NCBI GenBank assembly: GCA_021809225.1
Contig: JAKBAL010000096.1
Coordinates: 1 to 7,583 of the forward strand
Reading direction: 5' to 3'
DNA length: 7,583 nucleotides
Origin: Pseudomonadota bacterium
GTDB lineage: Bacteria > Pseudomonadota > Alphaproteobacteria > UBA9655
Part shown: piece after piece, positions 7,224 to 7,583 of the stretch
How positions within the stretch are numbered: position 1 is the stretch's first letter
Layout of the letters: every line of letters starts with the position of its first letter
Position numbers and translations under genes: made by a program
Notes under the pieces: model-generated
The model's input: only the letters and a program-made list of their open reading frames with translations
Databases searched by the model: none
What the model was told of the DNA's origin: nothing

Positions 7224-7272
7224 AATAAAAGCTGATTTATATTTTTAATTATAAGTTAATAGATCTGCTTCA

Positions 7273-7318
7273 AAAGTTGAAATTTTAACTTTCATCTCTC
7301 CTTGAGTTCATCGGAGAG
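7273..7318 (-). terminator. Possible terminator region of the right-edge gene
   Basis: Downstream of the stop at 7324 on the minus strand there are two hairpins. The first is CTCTCC/GGAGAG (7318-7313 with 7301-7296), an 11-base loop with no U-run after it. The second is AAAGTT/AACTTT (7292-7287 with 7278-7273), extended by one G-U and one A-T pair and followed by only one more T. Neither is a textbook terminator alone, but together they may stop transcription before the MITE-like element. Confidence 0.35.
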
Positions 7319-7323
7319 CCTCC

Positions 7324-7583
7324 TTAGGCGATGTGAATATGTCCTTGAGGGATCACATCCGTCAAATGGTGTTCGCTTGCGTTCCAGGTCAGGTTCGTAA
7401 AATCAATTGATGTTCCATTTCCGCCATTTTGATCAAAGGTGACGACGGGGTGATTAAACAAATCGTGGGTCACGCTCGACTGGTTATTTGCAGTTGCCAA
7501 GTCAAGAAGGTCATGTAATTGCAACGCGTCAGAACCACTAAAGTTAGTAATCGTATTTGCTCCGCTATTGAGAGGCCCAGCTG
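7324..7583 (-). CDS. C-terminal end of a second type I secretion substrate (partial, cut by window edge)
   Basis: The frame is open from the window edge to the TAA at 7324, giving the last 85 residues of a larger protein. No genuine start is in view: the TTG near 7524 lies inside continuous coding sequence. The visible part begins AGPLNSGANTITNFSGSDAL and continues QLHDLLDLA. This D/N-tItdF-s-sDaLdLsdLL pattern is characteristic of the C-terminal target domain of many T1SS-exported RTX-type proteins (VCA0849-like class). Later strands include VVTFDQNGGNGTSIDFTNL, and the protein ends DVIPQGHIHIA. Its end differs from that of the neighbouring large secreted protein, so the two may be recognised differently by the same exporter. 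Position near the exporter genes fits a cargo role. The full size and the adhesin or toxin nature cannot be judged here. Confidence 0.8.
   Translation of the reverse strand, partial: AGPLNSGANTITNFSGSDALQLHDLLDLATANNQSSVTHDLFNHPVVTFDQNGGNGTSIDFTNLTWNASEHHLTDVIPQGHIHIA

Noticed and set aside
7021..7248. Plus-strand open frame of 75 codons, with an ATG at 7129 giving 39 residues (MIIFVFNFSCLLKS... to ADLYF)
   Set aside because: There is no ribosome site before the ATG, the frame has AT-driven composition, and it runs across the right inverted repeat of the MITE-like element. Open frames of this size occur by chance in such DNA.
6780..7323. Search of the 544-bp gap for tRNA, riboswitch, CRISPR or small RNA
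   Set aside because: No cloverleaf, spaced identical repeats or conserved riboswitch core was seen. The inverted-repeat element and a candidate promoter account for the visible structure.

Overview
The window is about 7.6 kb of AT-leaning DNA, much richer in A+T between genes, from a Gram-negative bacterium. Proteins, codon use and gene content fit a proteobacterium, and a low-GC alphaproteobacterium of the host-associated Holosporales/Rickettsiales kind is a reasonable guess. No rRNA or other taxonomic marker is present, so this is inference. The theme is one type I secretion system (T1SS) and its probable cargo.

Left part (1-3267): a TolC-family outer-membrane channel gene on the minus strand (996 down to 40) is back to back with a LapB/LssB-type ABC exporter on the plus strand (1120-3267). 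About 120 bp lie between them and may hold divergent promoters. The channel gene has a good signal peptide and first domain repeat, but it stops early, at a point where the conserved family sequence should continue. Bases 1 to about 70 look foreign to the gene.

Middle (3273-4688): the HlyD/LapC-type periplasmic adaptor follows the ABC gene after 5 bp, so the two form an operon. It converges on a minus-strand gene, with a clear terminator for that gene in the gap.

Right part (4689-7583): two minus-strand genes look like T1SS cargo. The first encodes about 693 residues with no signal peptide, many G/N/T/S residues, and a C-terminal module like those of large T1SS-exported surface proteins. The second is cut by the window edge. 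Only its last 85 codons are seen, and they carry a different type of T1SS C-terminal domain. Between them lies a 544-bp AT-rich gap. It contains a 329-bp structure with 14-bp perfect terminal inverted repeats, extending imperfectly to 41 bp and beyond, flanked on both sides by AATAAA. This is the layout of a small non-autonomous transposable element (MITE) and is the most notable unexplained structure here.

Working model: the ABC protein and the adaptor export the two minus-strand proteins across both membranes through a TolC-type channel. If the local channel gene is truly broken, a channel from elsewhere must serve or the system is decaying.
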